Positions 21,001-29,251 of a DNA stretch of 40,062 nt are shown in pieces. A model generated the notes under the pieces. It did no database searches. It was not told the origin of the DNA and worked only from the letters and a program-made list of their open reading frames with translations. Within the stretch, counting starts at the first letter, position 1; each line of letters starts with the position of its first letter. The DNA is from a virus, in IMG/VR virus record IMGVR_UViG_3300025674_000108, positions 1 through 40,062 of that record; one strand, 5' to 3'. The position numbers and the translations under genes are program-made.

Positions 21001-21030
21001 GGGGGGCGAAAGCCCCCTGCCTTTTATTTA
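21001..21030 (+). terminator. Terminator after the capsid/decoration genes
   Basis: GGGGGC (21002-21007), a GAAA tetraloop and GCCCCC (21012-21017) form a stable stem, extended by a G-U pair, followed by the T-rich CCTTTTATTT. It lies between the decoration-like gene and the next ATG at 21030. It probably reduces read-through so that capsid is made in excess of tail proteins, as after gene 10 in T7. Confidence 0.82.
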
Positions 21031-21341
21031 TGACTGATATTATTACAAATGTACCACGAAGCATCACAGATGGTGAAGTGGATGATGCATTCATGAAAGA
21101 AATCTTAAATGGTTTTGAGATTGAACGCAGAACAGAAGAACAAAGAGTAGCTCGTGCTAGGTTAGAAGCAAAGGAACATGTAGGTAAAACTCACCCTATA
21201 TTTGGGAAATGTGTAGCCACTATACCTGCTAGAGAATACTTTAGATTGACTAACATTTATGGAGACGAAGAAGTTAAGTCAAAAGAATTTTTACAGTACT
21301 TTAACAAGAAATTTAAAGACCTAAGTCCAAATAAAGCCTAA
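21030..21341 (+). CDS. Conserved-looking hypothetical protein, 103 aa
   Basis: The ATG lies at the end of the terminator U-tract, and no Shine-Dalgarno is possible in the hairpin, so initiation may depend on hairpin opening. The protein contains KTHPIFGKCVATIPAREYFR then LTNIYGDEEVKSKEFLQYFN, segments that I recall from small podovirus proteins between capsid and tail genes. The role is not known; head completion or tail attachment are possible. Its stop overlaps the next start (TAATG). Confidence 0.65.
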   Translation: MTDIITNVPRSITDGEVDDAFMKEILNGFEIERRTEEQRVARARLEAKEHVGKTHPIFGKCVATIPAREYFRLTNIYGDEEVKSKEFLQYFNKKFKDLSPNKA

Positions 21342-22372
21342 TGCAAACTAGATTGTACAAAGATTTATATAACTTGATAACATCTTTATGTGGTGTATCA
21401 AGATTTGCCGACTCAGAAGAAGACGATATAATGAATTTTATAAATCGTAGGCTTACAACTGCTTACAATGCTTCACAAGCATGGCCCAGGTACTTGGTCG
21501 TAGGAGAGGCAAGACCTGTAGGCAGTTTTGTTTTAAAAGGTTTAACGGCAGCTTCTTTTTATGAATCAGATACTTTTAATAGTGCATTTGAACTTTTAGG
21601 CAAAGATTCTAATGGTCATGAAGTTTATTACAACATGAATGTAACCACAAGTGGAGCACCTCATGTATTTATAAAAAATAATAGTACAAAAGCGTGGCAG
21701 TTAAAATTAACTCAAGGACAACCAACTATTGATGTTGATACAGGTGTAGTAACGACTAGTTTAGCACCTGCGGTAGCCGTTGTTGAACAAGATACAACAA
21801 CTGACTCATCGGAATATGATTATCCATGGTTGGTTAACCGTTGGACACTTCCAGGAAGTTATACCCAATCTCGTAGTTATCCTATTTTTGAGCTTAAATC
21901 TATTATACCTTATGAAAGTACAATAGTTACAAGTACTTACACAAATTTTTCGGCAACACCAAGACAAACTATAGGTGAAGTATTAAAAATACATAGAACT
22001 CAACCATTTAATAATAAATCAGCGGTTGAATATGAATTTTACAATGATGAAAAAGGTGCAGTTGTATTAAATGCACCTAGTACTACAAATAATGAATTAT
22101 TCGTTACTTACAAAAAACCATTAACATTATTTACAACATCAAGTTTGCCTGGCTTATCTAGCGAAGCAGTTCCTGCAGAGTTTTTTCCATATTTAGCTCA
22201 TGCTACTTATGCAGACTTTTTAACAATGGATGGTCAAACAAGTAGAGCCGTAGTAGAGCAGGATAGGGCAAATGAATTACTCGCCCTAGAACTTGAAAAG
22301 GTTGATATAATGAGTAATAACCAAATTCCAGTAACTAAATTTTCAACATATGTCAATAGACAATCAAGATAA
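21341..22372 (+). CDS. Head-tail adaptor / tail tubular A-like protein, 343 aa
   Basis: The N-terminal 60 residues are helical (KDLYNLITSLCGVSRFADSE then EDDIMNFINRRLTTAYNASQ), similar in layout to adaptor proteins that dock below the portal. The rest is beta-rich. There is no enzymatic motif. Its place after the capsid genes and before tail proteins suits a gp11-like adaptor of the short tail. The assignment to a family is tentative. Confidence 0.6.
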   Translation: MQTRLYKDLYNLITSLCGVSRFADSEEDDIMNFINRRLTTAYNASQAWPRYLVVGEARPVGSFVLKGLTAASFYESDTFNSAFELLGKDSNGHEVYYNMNVTTSGAPHVFIKNNSTKAWQLKLTQGQPTIDVDTGVVTTSLAPAVAVVEQDTTTDSSEYDYPWLVNRWTLPGSYTQSRSYPIFELKSIIPYESTIVTSTYTNFSATPRQTIGEVLKIHRTQPFNNKSAVEYEFYNDEKGAVVLNAPSTTNNELFVTYKKPLTLFTTSSLPGLSSEAVPAEFFPYLAHATYADFLTMDGQTSRAVVEQDRANELLALELEKVDIMSNNQIPVTKFSTYVNRQSR

Positions 22373-22686
22373 TGAACTCAAGAACAACTAACTTATATCC
22401 AAAAATCAATCCTGATGTTGCAGCGATGAAGATGTTGTCTGTTGGCGGATCAGCAGTACAATTAACAGACGGCTATACATTCAACGAAAAAACTAGGTAT
22501 ATTTCACTAGATGTACAAGACAACGATGTATATGTTACATATACAGGTGAAACACCAAGTGCTACAGTTGGACACATATTGTATGCAGGTAATTCGTATA
22601 CTTGGGATGTAGATACTGCTAAAGCAGCTAAATTCATTCAAGTAGGATCAGCCGCAGTAGTCGCAGCATCTCAATTTACTGATTAA
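22372..22686 (+). CDS. Small beta-rich structural protein, 104 aa
   Basis: It is coupled to both neighbours by single-base overlaps (TAATG). The sequence is beta-rich (GGSAVQLTDGYTFNEKTRYI then SLDVQDNDVYVTYTGETPSA), ending in KAAKFIQVGSAAVVAASQFT. The strand pattern resembles small head or tail completion proteins. No family is recognised. Confidence 0.6.
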   Translation: MNSRTTNLYPKINPDVAAMKMLSVGGSAVQLTDGYTFNEKTRYISLDVQDNDVYVTYTGETPSATVGHILYAGNSYTWDVDTAKAAKFIQVGSAAVVAASQFTD

Positions 22687-23675
22687 TGGGCATTACTACA
22701 CAGGCATCCGTTAATGTACTTAACGGAAACCTAGCTTCTGCTTGGAACAATGGTAATCCAGGTGGATCAAATAGCCTTTTGCCTAGTATTCCTGGGAATG
22801 CATTAGCAAACCCTACATTTAATGTAGCCGAGTCAGCACCACCTGTATATGATTCATTTGCTGGTGTTATTTATTTTGGGGAATGGGGTCATTTTGGTCA
22901 GTTATTTACAAATAATGGTGATTACAAGACAAATTCTGCAACTAGATATTTAGCAAATTTTCCTGCATTTAAAGATTTAGGTGGAATTAATTTAGGTGAC
23001 CAACCAAAGGTTATAAAACTATTTGGCACCGGTACTAATTTTCCAAGCAATACAGGAGACAAAGTAAATACAAATAATGCTAGAACATATGAAGCACCAA
23101 CATTAGTTGGTTTTTCCGATGGTGCACCTGCATCTTCGTTTCCAGATAGTGGAGCTTGGTGCAGACATGAGTGGAGTCAAGGTGTAGCTGTTCCGGATAG
23201 TGCTACTAAGGTTACATTCGGTGCATATATAAGAACTCCTGCTGATGACTTATTTAGGTCTTTAAATTGTGGAGGTGTTTATATATGGCAAGATACTGCA
23301 TCTTCACCTCCTATCAATGTATATATAAATGCAATAGTTGTTAAAAAACCAACAGACAATATAGAGTTAGTTACAGGAACTCAATCTGCAGGACTTAACT
23401 CGCAACAACAATGGTCTGGATTAAGTGATACGAAAGATGTAGATCATTATGATCTCAGGTGGAATGATACAAGCATTATACAGAGTATTGATTATAAAAG
23501 CACAAGTGACCACCAACAATTTAGAAAAGTAGAAAAAGAGGTAACACTACAATCAGGAACATCTAGGCGATTAGGACTAGCAATGTTCTTTGGTGAAAAC
23601 CAAGGTAATCTTGACGAAAGTGGAAACCCTACAGGTTCTATACAATTTTATAATCCTTTTGTAATATTTGAATAA
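22686..23675 (+). CDS. Putative tail appendage protein, 329 aa
   Basis: The protein is rich in Gly, Asn, Ser and Thr, with aromatic residues and short strands (SFAGVIYFGEWGHFGQLFTN, FGAYIRTPADDLFRSLNCGG), typical of tail-fibre or receptor-binding beta domains such as lectin-like folds. No collagen repeats or known chaperone domain are seen. It lies next to a small membrane protein and a glycosyltransferase gene. Adsorption to the host is the likely role, inferred from composition and place. Confidence 0.55.
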   Translation: MGITTQASVNVLNGNLASAWNNGNPGGSNSLLPSIPGNALANPTFNVAESAPPVYDSFAGVIYFGEWGHFGQLFTNNGDYKTNSATRYLANFPAFKDLGGINLGDQPKVIKLFGTGTNFPSNTGDKVNTNNARTYEAPTLVGFSDGAPASSFPDSGAWCRHEWSQGVAVPDSATKVTFGAYIRTPADDLFRSLNCGGVYIWQDTASSPPINVYINAIVVKKPTDNIELVTGTQSAGLNSQQQWSGLSDTKDVDHYDLRWNDTSIIQSIDYKSTSDHQQFRKVEKEVTLQSGTSRRLGLAMFFGENQGNLDESGNPTGSIQFYNPFVIFE

Positions 23676-23839
23676 TGGAAGATTTAGTAAACAGATTAAC
23701 AATTTCATTTTTGGGAGTAATAGCATCTTGGGGCTTAATGGATATTAGCATTATACTTGCATGTATCGCTTCAGTTGCTACTATCATAAATGCCACTCTT
23801 GGCATTTTAGAAATCCTGAAAAACAAAGATGATAAATAA
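23675..23839 (+). CDS. Small membrane protein, 54 aa
   Basis: A 54-codon gene, coupled to the appendage gene (TAATG) and overlapping the glycosyltransferase gene by 11 bases. The product MEDLVNRLTISFLGVIASWG then LMDISIILACIASVATIINA and TLGILEILKNKDDK has two hydrophobic segments (about 9-21 and 23-46), with a charged C-terminal tail. Size and topology fit a small holin or a spanin-like or accessory membrane protein. A second, larger holin candidate follows at 24575. Confidence 0.6.
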   Translation: MEDLVNRLTISFLGVIASWGLMDISIILACIASVATIINATLGILEILKNKDDK

Positions 23840-24578
23840 TTCATTTGTAATAGTATCTTGCCATTACAATTCTAGTAAATTTTTCAAAACTTGTTATAAC
23901 TCTTGCATAAGTCAAGATGATGATGATCTCGGAATTATTTTTATAGATGATTGTTCCATTGATTCAGAAAGAAAGGCATTTTTGGAATGTTTTACTGATT
24001 TAAAAAAAGTAGGTAGAAATTATTTTACTGCAAAAGCACACGGTAAAGATATTTTAGTATTACTAAATGATAAAAGAGTAACATCGGCTGCACTTAATCA
24101 ATACCTTGCAATAAAACATTTTGTTACTAATCCTGATGCCCTGTGTGGCATTGTAGATGCTGACGATTATTTATTCCAAAATGCAACAAAAATAGTTAGG
24201 GAAGAAATAGGTGATAATTGGATGTTTTGCTCTAATAACCGCAAGAAATCAGTTATACCTGATTTTAAGAAAAACATTAGAAAACAACCTTGGAAAATAC
24301 AACATTTCAGGGGTTGGAAAAAGAAATTATCAGATTTAGTGAGATTGCATAGTTTTTTTAGAAACGATAAAGTAATAGGTCCTGGAAGTGATTTACCTTA
24401 TATATATCCAATGATGGAAATGGCAGGTCCTGATAGAATAAAACATATAGAAAAAGAATTGTATTACTATAATAACAAAAATCCTATAAATGATTTTAAT
24501 GTAAATTTAAGTGAGCAATGCAAAACTAAAAGACTTGAAAGAAGTGTAGACCCATATGATAGAATAGATGTATTATGA
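23829..24578 (+). CDS. Family 2 glycosyltransferase, 249 aa
   Basis: The N-terminus FVIVSCHYNSSKFFKTCYNS, then IIFIDDCSIDSERKAFLECF, and the later LCGIVDADDYLF near 105-117 are the nucleotide-sugar-binding and DxD-type metal site of GT-A enzymes. It would transfer a sugar to an acceptor. Within the virion module, likely acceptors are virion proteins or host surface glycans; DNA is less likely because no hydroxymethyl-base pathway is present. Its TAA is overlapped by the holin-like gene by 4 bases (ATGA). Confidence 0.8.
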   Translation: MINNSFVIVSCHYNSSKFFKTCYNSCISQDDDDLGIIFIDDCSIDSERKAFLECFTDLKKVGRNYFTAKAHGKDILVLLNDKRVTSAALNQYLAIKHFVTNPDALCGIVDADDYLFQNATKIVREEIGDNWMFCSNNRKKSVIPDFKKNIRKQPWKIQHFRGWKKKLSDLVRLHSFFRNDKVIGPGSDLPYIYPMMEMAGPDRIKHIEKELYYYNNKNPINDFNVNLSEQCKTKRLERSVDPYDRIDVL

Positions 24579-24982
24579 CACCGGAAACGATAAGTTTATT
24601 TTTAGGTAGTGCAGTAGGTAGTATTAGTAAGCTCATAGGCAAAATGGTATCTGCTAGTATCGATATGAACAAAACCCAAGTAGAGGGTATGGTCACAAAA
24701 CAAAAGGCTGCAGACACAAGCCATGATAAGGCAGCAAGGCGTGGTGGAGAATGGACAAGAAGATTTATTGTAATAACTGTATTTTTCGCAGTTGTTATAG
24801 CACCATTTTTATTAGCACACAGTCCTGAAGGCATTACAGTAGGGCAAGAAAAAAGCTATATCTTTGGATTAATTAAAGGTATAGAGTATGAAACTTTATC
24901 AGGTTATTTAATATTACCTGAAATTAGACAAACAATAATGGCTATAGTAGGATTCTACTTTGGGTCAGCACAAATTAAATAG
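24575..24982 (+). CDS. Holin candidate, three-TM type
   Basis: The 135-residue protein has an N-terminal weakly hydrophobic helix (ISLFLGSAVGSISKLIGKMV), a charged linker with KAADTSHDKAARRGGEWTRR, a strong TM segment FIVITVFFAVVIAPFLLAHS and a C-terminal segment IRQTIMAIVGFYFGSAQIK. This matches proteins annotated as three-TM holins in gene transfer agents and marine phages, as I recall. It would make holes in the inner membrane for lysis timing. No endolysin is recognised nearby, which weakens the claim. Confidence 0.65.
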   Translation: MTPETISLFLGSAVGSISKLIGKMVSASIDMNKTQVEGMVTKQKAADTSHDKAARRGGEWTRRFIVITVFFAVVIAPFLLAHSPEGITVGQEKSYIFGLIKGIEYETLSGYLILPEIRQTIMAIVGFYFGSAQIK

Positions 24983-24991
24983 GAGGTAATT

Positions 24992-25087
24992 ATGCCATAC
25001 GGAAAAGGTACATATGGAAGTAAAGTAGGTAGACCATCAAAAGCTGCTAAAGCTAAAGGTCGTGCTAAAATGAAAGGTAAAAAATAA
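24992..25087 (+). CDS. Basic microprotein 1, 31 aa
   Basis: It has a strong AGGAGG ribosome site (24981-24986) 5 bases before the ATG. The product MPYGKGTYGSKVGRPSKAAK plus AKGRAKMKGKK is 11 of 31 residues Lys or Arg. Similar short MPYGKGTYG-type sequences are known to me from marine phage contigs. It is the first of seven coupled small genes; its TAA overlaps the next ATG. A nucleic-acid-binding role is suggested by charge only. Confidence 0.7.
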   Translation: MPYGKGTYGSKVGRPSKAAKAKGRAKMKGKK

Positions 25088-25383
25088 TGGCTGGTAAAAC
25101 AAAAAAATCTACGCCAAAAAAAGCTACTGTAGCTTCTTTATCTAAAAGGTTAGACAAGATAGAGTCTATGTTGCAAGGTGCAACTAGAGGACAATCTAGA
25201 TCTGAATCTAGACAGAGACCCCAAAGGTCACCACAAATGGCTCAAGGGCCATCAAGACCCAATGCACCTAGCGGACCAGCAGGTGGAGGAACTCGCCCTA
25301 TGCCAAGACAACAAGGTGGAGCAGGCATGCAATCTGGAGGAATGAGACGACCAGGAGGTATGGGAGGCATGAGAAATGCATAA
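25087..25383 (+). CDS. Basic microprotein 2, Gly/Arg/Pro-rich, 98 aa
   Basis: The N-terminal 35 residues are Lys-rich with a short helix (SLSKRLDKIESMLQG), and the remainder is low complexity with Arg, Gln, Pro, Gly and Met (GGMRRPGGMGGMRNA at the end), similar to RGG-type RNA- or DNA-binding tails. It would be positively charged and disordered. It overlaps the next small gene by 8 bases. Confidence 0.65.
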   Translation: MAGKTKKSTPKKATVASLSKRLDKIESMLQGATRGQSRSESRQRPQRSPQMAQGPSRPNAPSGPAGGGTRPMPRQQGGAGMQSGGMRRPGGMGGMRNA

Positions 25384-25459
25384 AGAAGGATGTTGTGTAA
25401 AATGCATGGGTGCAAAAGAAAGACCCAATGTAATTAACACAAAACGAAAAAAAGTATAA
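25376..25459 (+). CDS. Basic microprotein 3 with Cys cluster, 27 aa
   Basis: The frame encodes MHKEGCCVKCMGAKERPNVI plus NTKRKKV. The CCxxC (residues 6-10) could bind a metal with a partner chain. It overlaps the previous gene by 8 bases and its TAA shares one base with the next ATG, so it is part of the coupled row. The small size makes it the least certain of the seven. Confidence 0.5.
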   Translation: MHKEGCCVKCMGAKERPNVINTKRKKV

Positions 25460-25623
25460 TGGCTAAATTATGTGCAAGAGGTAAAGCAGCGGCTAAACGC
25501 AAGTACGATGTTTATCCATCTGCTTACGCTAATAGTTACGCAGTTCGTGTTTGCAAAGGTCAAGTGAAAGGATCAGATGGCAAAAAGAAAACTGCAAGCG
25601 GCTATACTAGAAAGAAAGTATGA
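25459..25623 (+). CDS. Basic microprotein 4, YPSAYAN family, 54 aa
   Basis: The product MAKLCARGKAAAKRKYDVYP then SAYANSYAVRVCKGQVKGSD contains the YPSAYAN motif with a flanking Cys pair (Cys5 and Cys32). I recall this short family, MAKLCxxGKAAAKRKFxVYPSAYAN, from many marine phages and also from some giant viruses. Its function is unknown. Wide conservation with a fixed aromatic motif suggests a specific binding role rather than simple charge. Confidence 0.75.
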   Translation: MAKLCARGKAAAKRKYDVYPSAYANSYAVRVCKGQVKGSDGKKKTASGYTRKKV

Positions 25624-25859
25624 GTCTAAGAAGATGGCATCAAGAGAAGTGGGTAGATATTAAAACTGGCAAACCTTGTGGAAGAGAATCAGCAAAAGGA
25701 AGCAAAAGAGCATATCCTGCCTGCAGACCCTCCAAGAGAGTTAGTTCTAAAACTCCAAAAACTAAATCAGAGATGTCTTCATCAGAAAAGTCAAAGTTTA
25801 AAAGAACAAAGACAAGCAGTAAAAGAATCCCATATTCGCACAAAAGAAAAAACGCATGA
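25620..25859 (+). CDS. Basic microprotein 5, WVD...PCGR family, 79 aa
   Basis: The ATG overlaps the previous TGA (ATGA). The product has WHQEKWVDIKTGKPCGRESA then KGSKRAYPACRPSKRVSSKT, PKTKSEMSSSEKSKFKR, a conserved pattern with two Cys (in PCGR and YPACRP). I recall this family from marine phages and large DNA viruses, often in the same cluster as the YPSAYAN and AGMTKKG families; databases list it as a domain of unknown function. About a third of residues are Lys or Arg. Confidence 0.75.
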   Translation: MSLRRWHQEKWVDIKTGKPCGRESAKGSKRAYPACRPSKRVSSKTPKTKSEMSSSEKSKFKRTKTSSKRIPYSHKRKNA

Positions 25860-25960
25860 AAAAAACATTACTATCAGTAGCAAAAAAATTAGAAAAAGCT
25901 AGTAAAGCTCATGCAGGGCAAGCTAAAACACTTAGAAAATTAATCAAAGATGGCAGATAA
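25856..25960 (+). CDS. Basic microprotein 6, amphipathic helix, 34 aa
   Basis: The frame encodes MKKTLLSVAKKLEKASKAHA then GQAKTLRKLIKDGR, which forms one long basic amphipathic helix. It overlaps the gene before by 4 bases (ATGA) and the gene after by 11 bases. Similar short helical sequences (KASKxHAxQAKTL) occur, as I recall, next to the other families of this cluster. A membrane or nucleic-acid surface are both possible targets. Confidence 0.65.
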   Translation: MKKTLLSVAKKLEKASKAHAGQAKTLRKLIKDGR

Positions 25961-26237
25961 ACCTATTAAAAGGACTACAGGCAAGGGTGGTAATTATAGA
26001 CCAACCAAAAGTGGAGCAGGTATGACTAAAAAAGGCGTAGCTGCTTATCGTAGGGCAAATCCAGGTTCAAAGCTAAAAACTGCAGTTACAGGCAACCCTA
26101 AAAAAGGTAGCAAAGATGCTAAACGCAGAAAATCTTATTGTGCTCGATCTTTAGGTCAGCTTAAACGCAGTTCTGCAAAAACAAGAAATGACCCAAACTC
26201 AAGAATACGACAAGCTCGTAGAAGGTGGAAGTGTTAA
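25950..26237 (+). CDS. Basic microprotein 7, AGMTKKG...SFCAR family, 95 aa
   Basis: The product contains TKSGAGMTKKGVAAYRRANP then GSKLKTAVTGNPKKGSKDAK and RRKSYCARSLGQLKR, ending RRRWKC. I recall this family (often ending in KSFCARM...RARKRWxC) from cyanophages and many marine phages as a domain of unknown function. It is highly basic, with two conserved Cys at the CAR and WKC motifs. It is followed without gap by the large tail gene, so the row is transcribed with tail genes. Confidence 0.78.
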   Translation: MADKPIKRTTGKGGNYRPTKSGAGMTKKGVAAYRRANPGSKLKTAVTGNPKKGSKDAKRRKSYCARSLGQLKRSSAKTRNDPNSRIRQARRRWKC

Positions 26238-28478
26238 ATGAGATATAATGAATACGGAGAGCATGATCAAAAGTATCAGGATGCAATAGAGACTGTTTTT
26301 GATGGATTTAACACAAGAACAAGACCTGATGCACTTGCTGGTGGTACTTTGCAATTATCACAAAACTTTAGGTTTGACCGTGCAGGTACTGCTAGGGTTC
26401 GTGACAGTATAACTTTAAAATCTGCTCCGTTGGCACTAGATGGAACTACTGCCTTTACATTGCCATTTTACGCTTATGGCTTACCTGACGATAATACTAC
26501 TACATCAAACAATGTAGACACTACTAGTATAACTCGAACAGGCACTACATTAAGACTTACTATGGATGCTGCTGACAATTTTTTTGTCAATGATACATTA
26601 GTGTTTATAGGTGCAATTACAGGACTTACAGATTACTCAACAGGTAATTACAAAATTACTGCAAGAACAAGTACCTATATAGAGGTAGTAATTGCAGGGA
26701 TAGGAGGAACACCATCTGGAAACACTACATTAGGAGCACCAAGATTGCAGGATTCATTTGTTACTAGAGTGTATGGTTCATGTGTATTTGCTGATCCTAA
26801 AAATGAAGGAGAACAATATATAATTTTAGCAGGAAATGCTAGTGCAACTGCCGTAAAAGTATCAGATGCTTCAACAACAACTATTACATATGATAGTGGT
26901 GCAATATTTATAGGCGAAAATGTAAACCTTATACAGGCTTTAAACAAGGTTTATTTATTCAGAAAGGGTCAAACTACACTTGAGTGGAATCAATCGCTTA
27001 CAGGCAGTCCTAACTTTACTAAAGTACCAAATGGTTCGTATACCCAACCACAGGAATACGCAAGTAATAATAATACAGAAATTTTAAACGGAAAGGTAAC
27101 AGTTACTGAAAATAGTCATGGATTAGAAACAGGTAATATTATATCAGTTATTGAATCTGCACATGATACTTTAAATGTTGGTGATCAGTTTAGGGTTACA
27201 AAAATTGATGATAATAGTTTTTATTTTTATGCAACTGCAGATGATACATCAGGTGCTATAACTAATAAATTCATAGGTCGAGTTTCTGACGGTGGTGGAT
27301 TTATACACAGTCCTGCCCCTGAGTTTGGAATACTACACCAAGATAGATTAGTTGTACCTTATGCTTATACATCAGATAGTAGTCCTGCAAAAAGAGATCA
27401 AGTTGATGAAATACTTTTTTCTGAAGCATTTTTTCCTGATCAATTTGATCCTATATTTGGATTTGGAAGAATGTTTCCAGGTACAGACGATAGGGTTGTG
27501 GGATTGTTTTCATTTGCTGATGAAAAACTAATTGCATTTAATAGAAATAGTATTTTTATTTTTGGAGATGTAACTACTTTGCCAGGAACAAAAGAATTAG
27601 TTACTCAAGAATTAGGACTAGTTGCTAGAAGAAGTGTAGTCCAAGTTGGTAATCAAATTTTGTTTTTGTCAGATAATGGAGTATACGGAGTTAGTTTCCA
27701 AGATTTGTATAACCTTCGTGGTAATGATGTACCATTAAGTGAGCCTATACAAAGTATATTCGATAATATCAATAAAAGCCAATGGGATAGGTCTGTAGCA
27801 GTTTACTTTGATAATAGATACTATATATCTATACCACTAGATGATGATGATTTAACCAATGGTCAATCAAGTGAAAACAATAATTGTTTGTTAATATTTA
27901 ACTTTTTAAATAAAAAATGGGAAAGTATAGATAATGTAGGTACTGTAGCTAGAGATGGAACTCCGGTTTCTTGGGACATACAAAACCTTTTAGTAGCTGG
28001 TGATGGAGATGATCGTGCAGTATATGCTATAAATAGTTTAGGTGGAATCCATAAAATTGATGGTTCTAATACTATAGGAGACGATAATCTTGTTACAAAT
28101 ATAGGATCAAGCACTCTGTCTGTTCCGTTTCCACCAATTATAAGAACTAAACAATATAATTTCAAAACAAGTCAGCGTAAAAAATGGAATGAATTTGAAC
28201 TGCAGGTTAAGTCTAATGATAACATATCTTCTGACATAGATATAAGATTTACAACAGAAAACGAAGACAAAATTATTGGTATAGGTAGCCTAAGTGATTT
28301 TAATGATACAGGCGATCCATTAAGACCAGGAGAAGACCTTTCCATCCGTGGTAGAATAGGTAATGTAAGAGCGTATGGAATAGATGCAGAATTTACAGTA
28401 ACATCAGGAAAACCAGAAATTAAATTATTTAGGGTTACTGGTGGTTTAACATTTAACTCAACACAACCCTCAGAATAA
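26238..28478 (+). CDS. Large tail protein, tail tubular B / nozzle-like, 746 aa
   Basis: The N-terminus VFDGFNTRTRPDALAGGTLQ then LSQNFRFDRAGTARVRDS has the FxGxxTRxxPxxLxxGxxxxxxN pattern of podovirus tail nozzle proteins, and the centre (VGLFSFADEKLIAFNRNSIF, then SVVQVGNQILFLSDNGVYGV) shows beta-propeller-like repeated strands. With the adaptor it would make the short tail tube. Length is near that of T7 gp12. The ATG follows the preceding TAA directly. Confidence 0.75.
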   Translation: MRYNEYGEHDQKYQDAIETVFDGFNTRTRPDALAGGTLQLSQNFRFDRAGTARVRDSITLKSAPLALDGTTAFTLPFYAYGLPDDNTTTSNNVDTTSITRTGTTLRLTMDAADNFFVNDTLVFIGAITGLTDYSTGNYKITARTSTYIEVVIAGIGGTPSGNTTLGAPRLQDSFVTRVYGSCVFADPKNEGEQYIILAGNASATAVKVSDASTTTITYDSGAIFIGENVNLIQALNKVYLFRKGQTTLEWNQSLTGSPNFTKVPNGSYTQPQEYASNNNTEILNGKVTVTENSHGLETGNIISVIESAHDTLNVGDQFRVTKIDDNSFYFYATADDTSGAITNKFIGRVSDGGGFIHSPAPEFGILHQDRLVVPYAYTSDSSPAKRDQVDEILFSEAFFPDQFDPIFGFGRMFPGTDDRVVGLFSFADEKLIAFNRNSIFIFGDVTTLPGTKELVTQELGLVARRSVVQVGNQILFLSDNGVYGVSFQDLYNLRGNDVPLSEPIQSIFDNINKSQWDRSVAVYFDNRYYISIPLDDDDLTNGQSSENNNCLLIFNFLNKKWESIDNVGTVARDGTPVSWDIQNLLVAGDGDDRAVYAINSLGGIHKIDGSNTIGDDNLVTNIGSSTLSVPFPPIIRTKQYNFKTSQRKKWNEFELQVKSNDNISSDIDIRFTTENEDKIIGIGSLSDFNDTGDPLRPGEDLSIRGRIGNVRAYGIDAEFTVTSGKPEIKLFRVTGGLTFNSTQPSE

Positions 28479-29251
28479 TGGCAGGAATTGAAACAAGTCA
28501 ATCATTTGGAAATAACGATCAGGTAACGGCAGCTAGTCTTAATGGTATTATTTCTAATTCTAAATTAAATACCGATGCAGTAGATGGTAATGGATCATCA
28601 ACTGGAACTATTTATGTAAATGGTAGTGGTGTTTTATCAGTCGGAACTATAGATGAAGGCAATATTAATGCTAATCAAGTTACTTTAGGTAAATTAGCAC
28701 AATTGGATGATGGCAAAGTAATAGGTAACACTACAGGCAGTACTGCAGACCCATCTGCTACTAGTGTAGTAATTAGTACATCAGCAGGTGATACAAATGG
28801 TTTATTGTTTGATAATGATGATATGCTTGACAATGATGATACTGCAGGTGGTTCAGCTACTAGAGGAGCTACTCAGCAGTCCATTAAAGCATATATAGAC
28901 TCAGATGCAGTAAAGCTAGCAGGGTTTGACCCTACTGAAGTTGCAGGTGGCTCTACTGATGGAATAGGAGCTAGACATGAAACTGTAGGATTACCTAATG
29001 GTTTAGTGATGAAAATAGGTGCTTTAGCACCTGCTGATGCCGCAGACACGCAAACTACTGTAGACTTTAGTGCACTTTCAGGTGGATCGGATTTTGGTAC
29101 TGCCGTATATTGTGCAAATGTAGCATGGGAAAAAACAGGTGCATTCGCTGCAGGTTCGTTAGCTTATGTAGATACTTTAGATAAAACTCAGTTGATTATA
29201 AATCATACTGCAGGACCTACATTGTTACACTATACTGTCTACGGAAGATAA
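28478..29251 (+). CDS. Putative tail fibre / appendage protein, 257 aa
   Basis: The N-terminal 150 residues are Gly, Asp, Asn, Ser and Thr-rich with repetitive strands (SGVLSVGTIDEGNINANQVT), typical of a fibre shaft; the C-terminal 80 residues (VMKIGALAPADAADTQTTVD then FSALSGGSDFGTAVYCANVA) resemble a compact head domain of the gp53-like type. It probably binds the host surface. The start overlaps the nozzle gene stop by one base. Confidence 0.6.
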   Translation: MAGIETSQSFGNNDQVTAASLNGIISNSKLNTDAVDGNGSSTGTIYVNGSGVLSVGTIDEGNINANQVTLGKLAQLDDGKVIGNTTGSTADPSATSVVISTSAGDTNGLLFDNDDMLDNDDTAGGSATRGATQQSIKAYIDSDAVKLAGFDPTEVAGGSTDGIGARHETVGLPNGLVMKIGALAPADAADTQTTVDFSALSGGSDFGTAVYCANVAWEKTGAFAAGSLAYVDTLDKTQLIINHTAGPTLLHYTVYGR

